Of a stretch of 64,000 nucleotides of DNA, positions 1 to 11,101 are shown piece after piece. Both the position numbers and the translations under genes were made by a program. Numbering within the stretch: the stretch's first letter is position 1; the number at the start of each line of letters is the position of its first letter. Where the stretch lies: positions 353,853 to 417,852 of the forward strand of contig NZ_JACAPG010000008.1 of the NCBI RefSeq assembly GCF_013385825.1. Reading direction: 5' to 3'. The notes beneath the pieces were generated by a model, which worked only from the letters and a program-made list of their open reading frames with translations, was not told where the DNA came from and ran no database searches. The DNA comes from Pseudomonas reactans (GTDB taxonomy: Bacteria > Pseudomonadota > Gammaproteobacteria > Pseudomonadales > Pseudomonadaceae).

Positions 1-899
1 TGCAGCGAGCTCAGGCTGGTGCCGGCCGGCCAGTGGGCGCAGCGCTCCGGTACATGACGCCAGATACCCATCGGCACCTGAGCCACGCCGCCGACTACCA
101 GATGCTGGTGGTCATCGCAGTTGGTCATTACCACACGGAAGATTTCCAGCATGGAGTTGGGGAAGTCCGAGTCCCAGCCGCCAGTGCCGAAACCGACCTG
201 GCCAAACACTTCGCGGTGATGGAAGGACAATTTGGCAAATGCCTTGGAGGTGGCGACGAAGTCGTAGAAGGTGCGGTCATCCCACAGCGGCACGAGCTTG
301 TTCCACAGCTCCTTGAGGCGTGGCACGTCACGGTCGCGGATGGCTTGCTGGATATCACCGAACTGCGAACCGGCTTCCAGAGCATCAGCCCAGGCGTCCG
401 CCACTTCCTGGAACAGCACCGGCAAGTCGGAGAGTTTTTGCGCGTAGTGGGTCTGGCCCTCAAGGTCGATGACCGTGCTGCCGGAGGCCGGCGTCAACGG
501 GTTGGGGAAAGGTTTGGTTTCCAGGCCGAGCTTGTCCACATAGTGGTAGAACGCGGTGGATGACACCGGGAAGCGCATGCCGCCAAGCTCAGCGATGATG
601 CCTTCGGCGCCTTCAAAGGCCTGGGAGCGCAGGCGGCCACCCATTTTCGAGGCTTCGTACACCACCGGCTTGAGACCGAGTTTCATCAGCTCGTAAGCGG
701 CCACCAGGCCCGCGATCCCGGCGCCGACGATCGCCACTTCGGCGCCGTGGTTGGCAGCAGGAATGCTGCCGAGGCCGGCCGGGTGCTCGATCCAGTCATC
801 AAAGGCAAACGGAAAGTCCGGGCCGAAAATGGTGATGGGTTTTTTACCGTCGGCGGGGTGGCGATTGGTTTTGCTGATGGTGCTGGACGGAATGCTCAT
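1..899 (-). CDS. davB: L-lysine 2-monooxygenase DavB (5' part, cut by the window edge)
   Basis: Flavin amine oxidase that converts L-lysine to 5-aminovaleramide, first step of the aminovalerate route of lysine degradation in the cytoplasm. The first 299 codons are present; the 3' part lies beyond base 1. The FAD-binding motif GAGIAG is at residues 59-64 and GGRLRS at 87-92. The sequence around FGPDFPFAFDDWIEHPAGLG and GGWDSDFPNSMLEIFRVVM matches, from memory, the P. putida DavB protein closely; tryptophan 2-monooxygenase is the related alternative. Start chosen at the ATG giving MSIPSSTISK. The Lrp-type regulator gene lies 146 bases upstream on the same strand, as next to davB in P. putida. 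Confidence 0.88.
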   Translation of the reverse strand, partial: MSIPSSTISKTNRHPADGKKPITIFGPDFPFAFDDWIEHPAGLGSIPAANHGAEVAIVGAGIAGLVAAYELMKLGLKPVVYEASKMGGRLRSQAFEGAEGIIAELGGMRFPVSSTAFYHYVDKLGLETKPFPNPLTPASGSTVIDLEGQTHYAQKLSDLPVLFQEVADAWADALEAGSQFGDIQQAIRDRDVPRLKELWNKLVPLWDDRTFYDFVATSKAFAKLSFHHREVFGQVGFGTGGWDSDFPNSMLEIFRVVMTNCDDHQHLVVGGVAQVPMGIWRHVPERCAHWPAGTSLSSL

Positions 900-1045
900 G
901 GCTGACCTTACTGACGACTCGACGGGACGCGGCCCGTTGAGTATAGGAAAAGATGGCAGTCAGTTTAGGGAGCGTTGCGCTCGTTATTAAGACGCAATGT
1001 GTCGTCGAATTGATCTGTTTTTAGTCATAGTGACGAGGTCGGTGA

Positions 1046-1492
1046 TCAGATTGGTTGTCCGCGATCCAATTTATTACTGAGGATGATCGAAGTGGTGGTT
1101 TTCTCCACGCCGTCGACGCTGCCGATCTGATCGAGCAATTGGTCCAACTGTTCCGGCGAATCCGTGCGCAGCCACGCCACGTAATCGAACTCGCCACTCA
1201 CCGCACACAGCTGTTGAACCTGCGCCATTGCACTGAGCCTGCGCAGCACTTCCTTGCCCGAACGCGCTTGCACGGTAATGCCCACATACGCCTGCAAACC
1301 ACCATCGACAACCCGTTGGCCAAGGCGTACGCCGTAACCGGTGATCACGTTGGTTTTCTCCAGGCGCGCCAGGCGCGATGTGACGGTGGTACGCGCGATG
1401 CCCAACTGCCGGGCGAGCATGGCCACGCTTTCGCGGGCGTTGATCTGCAGGGCGGCGATCAATTGGCGATCGATTTCATCTAGGGCGGGCAA
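1046..1492 (-). CDS. Lrp/AsnC family transcriptional regulator
   Basis: DNA-binding regulator of the leucine-responsive family, 148 residues, the usual length. The N-terminal helix-turn-helix covers about residues 4-55 (LARQLGIARTTVTSRLARLE) and the C-terminal ligand-binding RAM domain about 65-140. The open frame reaches a TTG at 1576, but the extra 28 residues look unlike the family. The TTG at 1492 is preferred: it gives MPALDEIDRQLI and has GGAG eight bases upstream. It lies upstream of davB on the same strand and so probably controls lysine use, by autoregulation or by acting on davB; that role is inferred from position only. Confidence 0.85.
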   Translation of the reverse strand: MPALDEIDRQLIAALQINARESVAMLARQLGIARTTVTSRLARLEKTNVITGYGVRLGQRVVDGGLQAYVGITVQARSGKEVLRRLSAMAQVQQLCAVSGEFDYVAWLRTDSPEQLDQLLDQIGSVDGVEKTTTSIILSNKLDRGQPI

Positions 1493-1666
1493 AGTGAGGG
1501 CTCCGAAACGGGGGGCAATGAGCAGGCATCTTACAGGCAGATGTCGGCAAGCAGGCCGCGGGGTGTACTCGGTCAAATTTGAGTTGAGCGAAAAAACCAG
1601 CCTATTTAAAACGGTGGGGGCGGGGCTAGACTTAGATGCACTGAACGCTCATAGAGGTTTGACCTG

Positions 1667-2092
1667 ATGACACTTGCGCCTTTTCACCTGGCAATCCCCG
1701 TATTCGACCTGGCCGCCGCACGGCACTTCTACGGCGAAGTCTTCGGCCTGGAGGAGGGGCGCTCCAGCGACCGTTGGGTTGACTTCAACTTCTTCGGACA
1801 CCAACTGGTGATCCACGAGCACCCGAAAACCGCTTCACAAGAGGCGGTTCATACCAATGCCGTAGACGGTCACGATGTACCGGTGCCGCATTTTGGCGTG
1901 GTGCTGGGCTGGGAAGATTGGCATGCCTTGGCGGAGCGCTTGCAGGCGCGGCAGACCCAGTTCGTGCTGGAGCCGCACATTCGCTTCAAGGGGCAGGTGG
2001 GGGAGCAGGCGACGCTGTTTCTGTTTGATCCGTGTGGGAATGCGCTGGAGTTCAAGGCGTTCAGGGATATTGGGCAGTTGTTTGTGAAGTGA
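1667..2092 (+). CDS. VOC (glyoxalase/dioxygenase fold) family protein
   Basis: Small protein of 141 residues with the vicinal-oxygen-chelate fold. The family pattern is clear: [20 protein letters not shown] at the N-terminus, a central HFGVVL strand and a C-terminal [13 protein letters not shown] strand, with His and Glu residues at positions that usually bind a metal. The substrate cannot be told from sequence; relatives include glyoxalases, extradiol dioxygenases and resistance proteins. It is transcribed away from the Lrp-type regulator across a 174-base gap that must hold both promoters. Function beyond the fold is unknown. Confidence 0.8.
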   Translation: MTLAPFHLAIPVFDLAAARHFYGEVFGLEEGRSSDRWVDFNFFGHQLVIHEHPKTASQEAVHTNAVDGHDVPVPHFGVVLGWEDWHALAERLQARQTQFVLEPHIRFKGQVGEQATLFLFDPCGNALEFKAFRDIGQLFVK

Positions 2093-2134
2093 GGCTCTAC
2101 GGCGGTTTTTGAGATTAGGCGCGTCCATTCATGA

Positions 2135-2257
2135 AAAGCATTAGCGATTCTAGACGAGGATGATGGCAAAAAGTTATCATTGCTGGTTGCTGACACCTTG
2201 AATTTTAAGCTGTCGAAGCAGACTGATTTGTCATTCATTTATTCAGGGAAGAAATAG
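2135..2257 (+). pseudogene. 3' remnant of a lost gene upstream of the membrane protein
   Basis: An open frame of 40 codons ends in TAG at 2255-2257, two bases before the GTG of the next gene. It reads like real protein (KALAILDEDDGKKL, then LSLLVADTLNFKLSKQTD) but is closed upstream by TGA at 2132-2134 and has no ATG or GTG; only a TTG at 2180 could start it. The close spacing to the next gene is typical of a translationally coupled pair, so this is probably the tail of a former upstream partner whose front was deleted. Base composition is AT-rich, like the next gene and unlike the surroundings. No homologue recognised. Confidence 0.4.
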
Positions 2258-2259
2258 AA

Positions 2260-3006
2260 GTGGGTAAATTAAGTTTTAAGAAGGCTTTTTTTGGGGTTGT
2301 TGGTGTTTGGTTAGCTTTGATGGTGGTGGCTTTTGTATATTCAAGGCTTGTGACGGTAGGGGCTTTAATAGTTTATACCGGTGCGATTCCTTTTCTGCTG
2401 ACTGTATTTTGGGTGTCGCTTTCTGAACCGGGTTTGAAGTTAAAAGAGTCGCTGAAAGCTTGGCATTGGGCCGTGATCGCTTCTTGGTTATTATTTCTAT
2501 ATACCTTGTATGCGAGGAAGTGGAGTGCGGCTACTCTTAATAGTATCTTTCACGTCGACCCTGAAAAGTTCAGCATCACCTACGATTTTCTCGCGTTTGC
2601 CTATGCTCCGGTCTCTATTCTGTATCAACCAGATCTCACTTTAGGATTGCTGATAATCTCTGTCGCCCTGGCAACCGGGCTCGCGCCACTAATCATATTT
2701 TCACTGATCGCAAACATCGGATGGAGAACCGTGCTTAAGTGGTATGGGCTTCTCTTGGCATGCGTATACTTGATTTCATTCTTTCTGACTATTGCGGGTA
2801 ATATTTCAAGGGATGTTAACAAGGTCGCGGTACAGTTTGCATTGTGGGCGGATTTCAATGAAAAGCACACATGTACTGACAGTTGGAGCAGCTTTTCCAA
2901 AGGCGTGATTTTTTTGGAGGGTGGGAAGGTTCTTTCCTATTTTCCTGATGCTGGCGATGGTAAGTATTTCGAGATCAAATCCTGCGATATGAAAGAAAGA
3001 TTTTAA
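2260..3006 (+). CDS. orphan integral membrane protein, AT-rich, unknown function
   Basis: Protein of 248 residues starting with GTG. Five hydrophobic segments are visible at about residues 10-29, 33-54, 68-85, 128-151 and 160-180. A soluble tail of about 68 residues follows, holding Cys205 and Cys242. Lysines before the first segment suggest the N-terminus is cytoplasmic and the tail periplasmic, where the two cysteines could form a disulfide; this is inferred. The gene is clearly richer in A+T than its neighbours (many TTT, TTA and ATT codons), which points to recent transfer. It follows the remnant of another gene and lies close to tRNA-Ile2. No family recognised; an immunity-type protein is one possibility without direct support. 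Confidence 0.72.
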   Translation: MGKLSFKKAFFGVVGVWLALMVVAFVYSRLVTVGALIVYTGAIPFLLTVFWVSLSEPGLKLKESLKAWHWAVIASWLLFLYTLYARKWSAATLNSIFHVDPEKFSITYDFLAFAYAPVSILYQPDLTLGLLIISVALATGLAPLIIFSLIANIGWRTVLKWYGLLLACVYLISFFLTIAGNISRDVNKVAVQFALWADFNEKHTCTDSWSSFSKGVIFLEGGKVLSYFPDAGDGKYFEIKSCDMKERF

Positions 3007-3067
3007 ATTGTACGGGCCCGGCAGGCGTTGGGGAATTGATAAGGGCCTACGTCAAGGGGCAAGCAGC

Positions 3068-3202
3068 ATGAGTGATGATGACCCTTCTATAAACTTTGTA
3101 GCGGGTCACGTTACTGTCGAACTTATCTGGCCCTGGCCGATCAAGCTGGCCGTTAACCCGACGCCGGTCCGGGTAGGGTTAGAGGTATCCCTGATACCTT
3201 GA
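3068..3202 (+). CDS. small hypothetical protein, 44 residues
   Basis: Short frame beginning MSDDDPSINFVAG and ending in a Trp/Pro-rich stretch (ELIWPWPIKLAVNP). AAGGGGC lies nine bases before the ATG as a modest ribosome-binding site. It lies between the AT-rich membrane protein and tRNA-Ile2, and its composition is closer to the host than to the membrane gene. The frame can be extended upstream to 3008 but that part looks random. It may be a real small protein, a gene fragment or chance; no homologue is recognised. An inverted repeat (AGGTAT...ATACCT) lies at its 3' end. Confidence 0.33.
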   Translation: MSDDDPSINFVAGHVTVELIWPWPIKLAVNPTPVRVGLEVSLIP

Positions 3203-3211
3203 TCCTGAGGC

Positions 3212-3246
3212 CAAAAACAAAAAAAAGCCGCGCAATGCGCGGCTTT
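3212..3246 (-). terminator. intrinsic terminator after tRNA-Ile2
   Basis: A perfect 10-base stem (3224-3233 with 3237-3246) is followed, on the minus strand, by a run of eight T and then GTTTTT. This is a strong Rho-independent terminator placed seven bases after the 3' end of the tRNA. Confidence 0.9.
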
Positions 3247-3252
3247 CTTGTT

Positions 3253-3329
<77 letters not shown>

Positions 3330-3344
3330 TCAGTAGGTCGCGGA

Positions 3345-6300
3345 TTATAACGATGGTTTACCCGCTGTGCCATCCGAATAATCCTCAATGCGCATACGAA
3401 GAAACGTAGCAGCAAAAAGCTCCGGCGGTAGCGGCAGGCTGACGATGTAGCCTTGCATTTGTTCGCAGCCTTCAGCGGCCAGGAAAGCTTGCTGTGCGGG
3501 GCTCTCCACGCCTTCGGCGATGATGGTGAATTGCATGCTGTGGCCCAGGGCGATGATGGCGCGGACGATGGCGGCGTCGTGGGGGTCGTCGGGCAGGCCG
3601 CGGACGAAGGATTGGTCGATCTTGAGGAAATCCAGGGGCAGGCGCTTGAGGTAGCTGAGGGACGAGTAGCCGGTGCCAAAGTCATCAATCGCAAGCTGTA
3701 CGCCGAGGTCTTTGAGCTGGTGCAGCACCTCCAGCGCCTCTTCAGCCTGGCTCATGATGAAGTTTTCGGTGATTTCCAGTTGCAGGCGGCCGGGGGCGAG
3801 TCGGTAGTCATGCAGCAACTGTTTGATACGGCCCAATAAGCCGGGGTGACGTAACTGCGCGCCGGCCAGGTTGACCGACAACGGGCCGAAATCGTCGAAG
3901 TGGCCTTGCCAGGCGTGCATTTGCCGGCAGGCTTGTTCCAGCACCCAGTCACCGATCTGCAGAATCATGCCGTTTTCTTCGGCCAGGGCGATGAAGTGTT
4001 CGGGCGGTACGTCGCCAAAGGTGGGGTGACGCCAACGAATCAGCGCTTCGGCACCGATCAATTCGTGGGTCGTCAGGCTCAGCTTGGGCTGGTAGTAGAG
4101 GCTCAGCTCATCGCGCTCGATGGCGCGGCGCAGTTCGTGCTCCAGTGCCACGCGTTCGTTGGCCTGGGCAGTCAGGTCGCGGGTATAGCTTTCGACCCGG
4201 TTACGGCCCTTGGCCTTTGAGCGATACATCGCCGCGTCGGCGTTCTTGACCAGGGTGGCGACGTCGGTGCCGTCCTCGGGGTACAGGCTGGTGCCGATGC
4301 TGGCGCTGATAAAAAACTCGTGCTCACCCGCCTGGAACGGCGGCGTGAAGCAGGCCAGCAGTTTATTGGCCAGGTATTGGGCGTCGCTGGCGTGCTGCAG
4401 GCCGGGGAGCAGGATGATGAATTCGTCACCGCCCAGGCGGGCGACGGTGTCAATGTCGCGCAGTTGCTCCTTGAGGCGCACGGCGATGTCTTTGAGCAGC
4501 AAGTCGCCGATGGGGTGTCCGAGGCTGTCGTTGATGTGTTTGAAACGGTCCAGGTCGAGAAACAGCACGGCGCCTTGTTTGCCGGTTTCCTGATGGCCGT
4601 TGAGGGCAGCTTGCAACCGGCTTTCGAACAGCGTGCGGTTGGGCAGGCCGGTCAACGGGTCGTGATGCGCCTGGTAGTCGAGGCGGGCCTGGGCGAGTTT
4701 GAGACTGGAGATGTCGGCAAACACTGCGACGAAGTGCGTGATCAATTGGTCGCGGTTGCGCACGGCGCTGATCGTCAACCAGCTTGGGTACACTTCGCCG
4801 TTCTTGCGGCGGTTGGAGATCTCGCCCTGCCAGTGTCCCTGGGCGGTCAACTGGTGCCACATGGCTGCGTAGAAGGCGCTGTCATGCAGGCCGGAGGCCA
4901 GCAGGCGCGGGGTGTGGCCGAGGGCTTCGGCTTCGCTGTAGCCAGTGATCTCGGTGAAGGCACGGTTGACGGCGCTGATGTTCTGCCGGGTGTCTGTGAT
5001 CAACACACCTTCAGCGGTGCTCTCGAACACCGTGGCGGCTTGTTGCAGTTTTTCCTGCATCAGCTGGCGCTCGGTGATGTCCCGCGCGATGGTCAGCATG
5101 CAGTCTTCATCGCCAATCGGCAGCGGGCGGCTGGACAGCTCGCACAGTCGGATCTGCCCATCGCTGCGGCGTATATGGCAGATGAAGTCACGCACAAAAC
5201 CATCGCGCTGCATCATCTCCAGCATGTGTTTGCGTTCGTTGAGGTCGACCCATATACCCAGGTCCAAGCTTGATTGGTCCAGGGATGTGGCACTGTTGAA
5301 ACCGGTGATCCGACTGAAACCGTCGTTGACCTCAATCAACAGGCCATCGCGCTGTCGGCTCAGCAGTAAGCCGTCGGGGGAGGCGTGGAAAGCCTTGGCG
5401 AATTTCTCTTCGGAGGTTTGCAGTTGTTGCTGGGTTTCCTTGAGTTGGGTGATGTCGCGCACCACCACCACGATGGCCTCTGTAGTGTCGAGTTGGAACG
5501 GTTCGGCGGAAATCAGGCCGGTAAAGGCCTGGCCATTGCTGCGCAGAAAGGGCATTTCCAGGTTGCGGATGCTAGTGGTTTGCACCCGTTGCAGCAGGTC
5601 GGGACCGACACCCTGGATACCCCAGATATTCAGCTCGGTAGCGGTTTTACCGATGACCTGTTCGGCCGTCAGGCCAATCTGGTCTTCGAACGCCTTGTTC
5701 ACCTCCAGCAGGCAGCCATCGGATAACCGAGCAATGACCAGCATGTCAGGGCACTGCTGAAACACCGAGGCGAATTTCTGCTCGGATAGCTGCAAGGCCT
5801 CCTCAGTGCGCTTGGCCTCGCTGATATCGATCATCAAGCCGCGCAAAACCGGCTCATGACCATGTTCGATCAGGCTGACAATGTCGCGCACCCATAGGCA
5901 ACGGCCGTCAGCGGTGATCACTCGGTAATCAATGCTGTGGTCGCGGTTGGCGCGGGTTTCCCTATAGCAGTAGGCCTCGGTGCGGATCAGGTCGGCGGGG
6001 TGAATGATATTGCGCCAGAACCCTGGAATCAGCCAATGCGCGCGTGGGTAACCCAGCAAATCTTCGGCGTGGGGCGACACGTAGCTGTAGGTGAAGTCGG
6101 TGATACTGGCTTCCCAGGCAATGGCTGACAGGCTCTCGACCAAACCGCGATAGTGATATTCGCTACTGCGCAGTTCCTGTTCGAGGGCTACGCGGCGGGA
6201 AATTTCCGAACTAAGTCGGCGATTGATCCTAATGACCACGGCCAGCACGGTGCTCAGCAACAGCACGGCAGGCAGGCCGTAAAGCAGCAGGTCGGTCCAG

Positions 6301-7088
6301 AAGGTGCGGTGATCGGTAAAGCTGCCGACCCAATGCTGCTGGATGGCGTCGGTTTCTTGCGTGCTGAGGTCGGCGAGTACCTTGTCCAGGATGCCCACCA
6401 GCATTTTGTTATCGCGCGGTACACCCATTGCCAATTGGTAGCGGTAGGGGGTTTCGCCGCTAACGTACAAGCCATCGAGCTTGAGTTGGCGCAGGCTCCA
6501 GACACTGGAGGCGAGATCGCCGACCACTGCATCTACTTCATCGGTGGCCAGGGCTTGCAGCGTCGAGCTGACATTTGGCATGGCGACCAGGTTGAGATCG
6601 GGATGATGGGTGCGCAGCAGTTCATGGGGGGCGTAGTTTTCCACCACGGCAATCTTCAAGCCGTAGAGGTCTTTCAGGGTGCGCGGTTTGGCGCCGCCCT
6701 CATGGGCCAGGATAACGATGGGGAAGTCCAGGTAAGGCCGGGTGAACGCCATATAGCCCTGGCGTTCCGGCGTGGACATGATGCCCGGCAGCAGGTCGAG
6801 TTGGTTGTTGCGGGCCTGCTCCAGTACTGCACTCCAGTTTGCCGGCTCGATCAATTTGACGCGCACGCCGAGGCGATCCTGGATCAGGCGCACATAATCT
6901 GCCGCCAAGCCTTGGTAGCGGCCACTCTCGTCACGGTATTCAAAGGGTGGCCATGACGCATCCACCCCGAGGCGCAACTCCTGATGGTCCGCCAGCCAGT
7001 CACGCTCATCATCGCTAAGAGTCAATGCGCCAGCCGTTGCGGTCCAGGTCAGCAGCCACAGCAAAAACACAGCCGGCAATCTGGGCAT
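3345..7088 (-). CDS. rmcA: RmcA-like membrane c-di-GMP enzyme (periplasmic sensor, PAS array, GGDEF, EAL)
   Basis: Protein of 1247 residues. Order of parts: signal peptide (1 to about 22), periplasmic solute-binding (SBP_bac_3) domain to about 250, one membrane helix near 271, several PAS/PAC domains, GGDEF near 886 and EAL near 1013. GGDEF is intact, with an RDID inhibitory site exactly five residues before it; the EAL motif (AEALIRWRHP) and DDFGTGYSSL are intact. P. aeruginosa RmcA (PA0575), at the same place beside rpoD, is a redox-responsive phosphodiesterase of about this length; the match rests on domain order and position. The start at 7088 gives the signal peptide MPRLPAVFLLWLLTW; upstream codons do not look like protein. 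Confidence 0.9.
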   Translation of the reverse strand: MPRLPAVFLLWLLTWTATAGALTLSDDERDWLADHQELRLGVDASWPPFEYRDESGRYQGLAADYVRLIQDRLGVRVKLIEPANWSAVLEQARNNQLDLLPGIMSTPERQGYMAFTRPYLDFPIVILAHEGGAKPRTLKDLYGLKIAVVENYAPHELLRTHHPDLNLVAMPNVSSTLQALATDEVDAVVGDLASSVWSLRQLKLDGLYVSGETPYRYQLAMGVPRDNKMLVGILDKVLADLSTQETDAIQQHWVGSFTDHRTFWTDLLLYGLPAVLLLSTVLAVVIRINRRLSSEISRRVALEQELRSSEYHYRGLVESLSAIAWEASITDFTYSYVSPHAEDLLGYPRAHWLIPGFWRNIIHPADLIRTEAYCYRETRANRDHSIDYRVITADGRCLWVRDIVSLIEHGHEPVLRGLMIDISEAKRTEEALQLSEQKFASVFQQCPDMLVIARLSDGCLLEVNKAFEDQIGLTAEQVIGKTATELNIWGIQGVGPDLLQRVQTTSIRNLEMPFLRSNGQAFTGLISAEPFQLDTTEAIVVVVRDITQLKETQQQLQTSEEKFAKAFHASPDGLLLSRQRDGLLIEVNDGFSRITGFNSATSLDQSSLDLGIWVDLNERKHMLEMMQRDGFVRDFICHIRRSDGQIRLCELSSRPLPIGDEDCMLTIARDITERQLMQEKLQQAATVFESTAEGVLITDTRQNISAVNRAFTEITGYSEAEALGHTPRLLASGLHDSAFYAAMWHQLTAQGHWQGEISNRRKNGEVYPSWLTISAVRNRDQLITHFVAVFADISSLKLAQARLDYQAHHDPLTGLPNRTLFESRLQAALNGHQETGKQGAVLFLDLDRFKHINDSLGHPIGDLLLKDIAVRLKEQLRDIDTVARLGGDEFIILLPGLQHASDAQYLANKLLACFTPPFQAGEHEFFISASIGTSLYPEDGTDVATLVKNADAAMYRSKAKGRNRVESYTRDLTAQANERVALEHELRRAIERDELSLYYQPKLSLTTHELIGAEALIRWRHPTFGDVPPEHFIALAEENGMILQIGDWVLEQACRQMHAWQGHFDDFGPLSVNLAGAQLRHPGLLGRIKQLLHDYRLAPGRLQLEITENFIMSQAEEALEVLHQLKDLGVQLAIDDFGTGYSSLSYLKRLPLDFLKIDQSFVRGLPDDPHDAAIVRAIIALGHSMQFTIIAEGVESPAQQAFLAAEGCEQMQGYIVSLPLPPELFAATFLRMRIEDYSDGTAGKPSL

Positions 7089-7171
7089 AACGGTCTCGTT
7101 ATGGCACGGGGAATGTTTCGAGTGTAGACGGGCATTGCGGGGGAGGGGTGTTGCGCGAGGTTTTATCGATA

Positions 7172-7203
7172 CAAAACAAAACCCCCGGCCTGGGCCGGGG
7201 GTT
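7172..7203 (-). terminator. intrinsic terminator after rpoD
   Basis: A GC-rich stem with arms AACCCCCGGCC and GGCCGGGGGTT (about 7180-7203) is followed on the minus strand by TTGTTTTGT. It begins just after the rpoD stop codon and separates rpoD from rmcA. Confidence 0.88.
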
Positions 7204-7209
7204 CTGGTA

Positions 7210-9060
<1,851 letters not shown>

Positions 9061-9127
9061 AACACCCTATCCACTGAAGGTCTTGGCGGGCAAAAAACAA
9101 GCCGAGGATTATACCTGAGCTATGACC

Positions 9128-11101
9128 TCACGCGCCAGTTGAGGTCGGGTTTGATGCGCAAACGTTCTGTTTTAAGAGGTCGCGCATCTGTTTTGCTATC
9201 TGAATCTTCTCTTCAGCCGATAAATCCGGCTGCCTTGCTTTCTTGATCAGGTCATCGAGGGTCTGTGTGTGCTGACCCGCGGATAACCTAGTAATGGTGT
9301 CTAAAAACTGTTGTTCAAGGTTATCGCCGTCAATTAGCCACTCCTTTTCCGCGAGGGCTTTCAGCAGTCGGCCCTGTTCGGTGCCGTGCCAGCGCGCCAT
9401 CAACTGGATTGAGTTTAGCTTAGGATTTTTCTGTACCGCCTCGATCAGGGCGATCAGTACCTGGGCGTAAGTGTTGCTCGCATTGGCAAAATGATCAGCA
9501 CTCTCGACCTTTTCCGCCAGTTGCGGGTGATGGATGAGTGTGCGCAGCGCAATGAGCGTTGGAGCCTCTACGGCGACAGGAGTTCGCGGAGCGTAGGCTT
9601 CATCGCGATCACCGCGCTTGCCGTTCTTGCTCCAGGGTTTCTTTTCCCATTTCTTGCCGTCGCTGCCAGACTTTTTCGGTGTCCACTCTTGCTGGGGCGC
9701 GTAGGCCTCCTGCGGTTGATGGAAGTCGGAATAGTCCGGCATGGCGTCGTAATCCATGCCTGGGTCATAGGCCGGTGGCGGCGCATCATGCGGGGTGTTG
9801 TGCACCAGTTGGCTGACGGCTTCGCCGCTTAACCCGGTGATTTCCTGCAAGCGCATGCGCATCAGCGATTTCAGGTTGGCGCCGGGTACTTTGTCGATCA
9901 GCGGCGCCGCGAGGGTGGCCATGTGGGCCTTGCCTTCAAGGGAGCGCGGGTCGGCTTCTTCGGTCAGTTGCTGGAAGAAGTAGTCGGCCAGCGGCTGTGC
10001 ATGCTGGTTGATGCGCGCGCGGAACGCGTCGGTGCCTTCGGAGCGGACCAGGGTATCCGGGTCTTCGCCTTCAGGCAGGAAGAGGAAGCGTGCGCGACGC
10101 CCGTCCTGCAGGCTCGACAGCGTGGCTTCAAGTGCGCGCCAAGCGGCATTGCGGCCTGCTTGGTCACCGTCGAAACAAAACAGCACACTGGGCACCACGC
10201 GAAACAGGCGTTTCATGTGCTCTTCGCTGGTGGCGGTACCCAAAGTGGCAACGGCGTTGCGCAGGCCTTGCTGGGCGAGGGCGATCACGTCCATATAGCC
10301 TTCAACCACGATGATTTCATCGAGATTGCGGTTGTTCTTGCGTGCTTCAAACAGGCCGTAGAGTTCTTGGCCTTTGTGGAACACCGGGGTTTCCGGGGAG
10401 TTCAGGTACTTGGGCTTGTCGTCCCCCAGTACGCGGCCACCAAAGGCGATGATGCGGCCCCGGCTGTCGCGGATCGGGAACATCACCCGGTCGCGGAAAC
10501 GGTCGTAGCGCTTGCCGGTCTCGGCGTTTTCCACCAGCAGGCCGGCATCGATCATGGCCTTTTGCTGGAGAGTGTCGCTGCTCAGGTGTTTGTACAGGTT
10601 GTCCCAGCCGGGCGGTGCGAACCCCAAACCGAAGTCCCGGGCGATTTCCCCGGTGAGGCCGCGGCCTTTCAGGTAATCGACAGCGGCCTTGCGCTGCGGA
10701 TGGCTTTTAAGCGCTTGACGATAAAACTCGGCAGCGGCTGTCAGCAGCGGGTACAGCGGCGAATCGGTGGGCTGGCGCGGCTTGTGTGGGCGGCCACTTT
10801 CTTCGCGTGGGACTTCCATGCCGGCGGCTTTTGCCAGGTCCTCGATGGCCTGGGGAAAATCCAGGTTGTCGTGGTCCATGAGAAAACCCAGTGCGTTGCC
10901 GCCTGCGCCGCAGCCGAAGCAGTAATAGAACTGCTTGTCGGGGCTGACGCTGAACGACGGGGTTTTCTCTTTGTGGAACGGGCAGCAGGCGGTGTAGTTC
11001 TTGCCGGCTTTTTTCAGTTGCACGCGCGAGCTGACAACATCGACGATGTCGGTGCGGTTCAGAAGGTCGTCAATAAAGCTCTGGGGAATCAGCCCGGCCA
11101 T
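9128..11101 (-). CDS. dnaG: DNA primase DnaG
   Basis: Makes RNA primers at the replication fork with DnaB helicase. 657 residues. The zinc-binding domain is near the N-terminus (CCPFHKEKTPSFSV ... YYCFGCG, with the Cys/His ligands present). The TOPRIM core holds the EGYMDVIAL motif and the conserved FDGDQAG. A Pro/Gln/Lys-rich linker leads to the C-terminal DnaB-binding domain. The open frame extends to 11128, but the ATG at 11101 (MAGLIPQSFIDDLL) is the family start. It is the middle gene of rpsU-dnaG-rpoD, with a long 445-base gap after rpsU. Confidence 0.97.
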   Translation of the reverse strand: MAGLIPQSFIDDLLNRTDIVDVVSSRVQLKKAGKNYTACCPFHKEKTPSFSVSPDKQFYYCFGCGAGGNALGFLMDHDNLDFPQAIEDLAKAAGMEVPREESGRPHKPRQPTDSPLYPLLTAAAEFYRQALKSHPQRKAAVDYLKGRGLTGEIARDFGLGFAPPGWDNLYKHLSSDTLQQKAMIDAGLLVENAETGKRYDRFRDRVMFPIRDSRGRIIAFGGRVLGDDKPKYLNSPETPVFHKGQELYGLFEARKNNRNLDEIIVVEGYMDVIALAQQGLRNAVATLGTATSEEHMKRLFRVVPSVLFCFDGDQAGRNAAWRALEATLSSLQDGRRARFLFLPEGEDPDTLVRSEGTDAFRARINQHAQPLADYFFQQLTEEADPRSLEGKAHMATLAAPLIDKVPGANLKSLMRMRLQEITGLSGEAVSQLVHNTPHDAPPPAYDPGMDYDAMPDYSDFHQPQEAYAPQQEWTPKKSGSDGKKWEKKPWSKNGKRGDRDEAYAPRTPVAVEAPTLIALRTLIHHPQLAEKVESADHFANASNTYAQVLIALIEAVQKNPKLNSIQLMARWHGTEQGRLLKALAEKEWLIDGDNLEQQFLDTITRLSAGQHTQTLDDLIKKARQPDLSAEEKIQIAKQMRDLLKQNVCASNPTSTGA

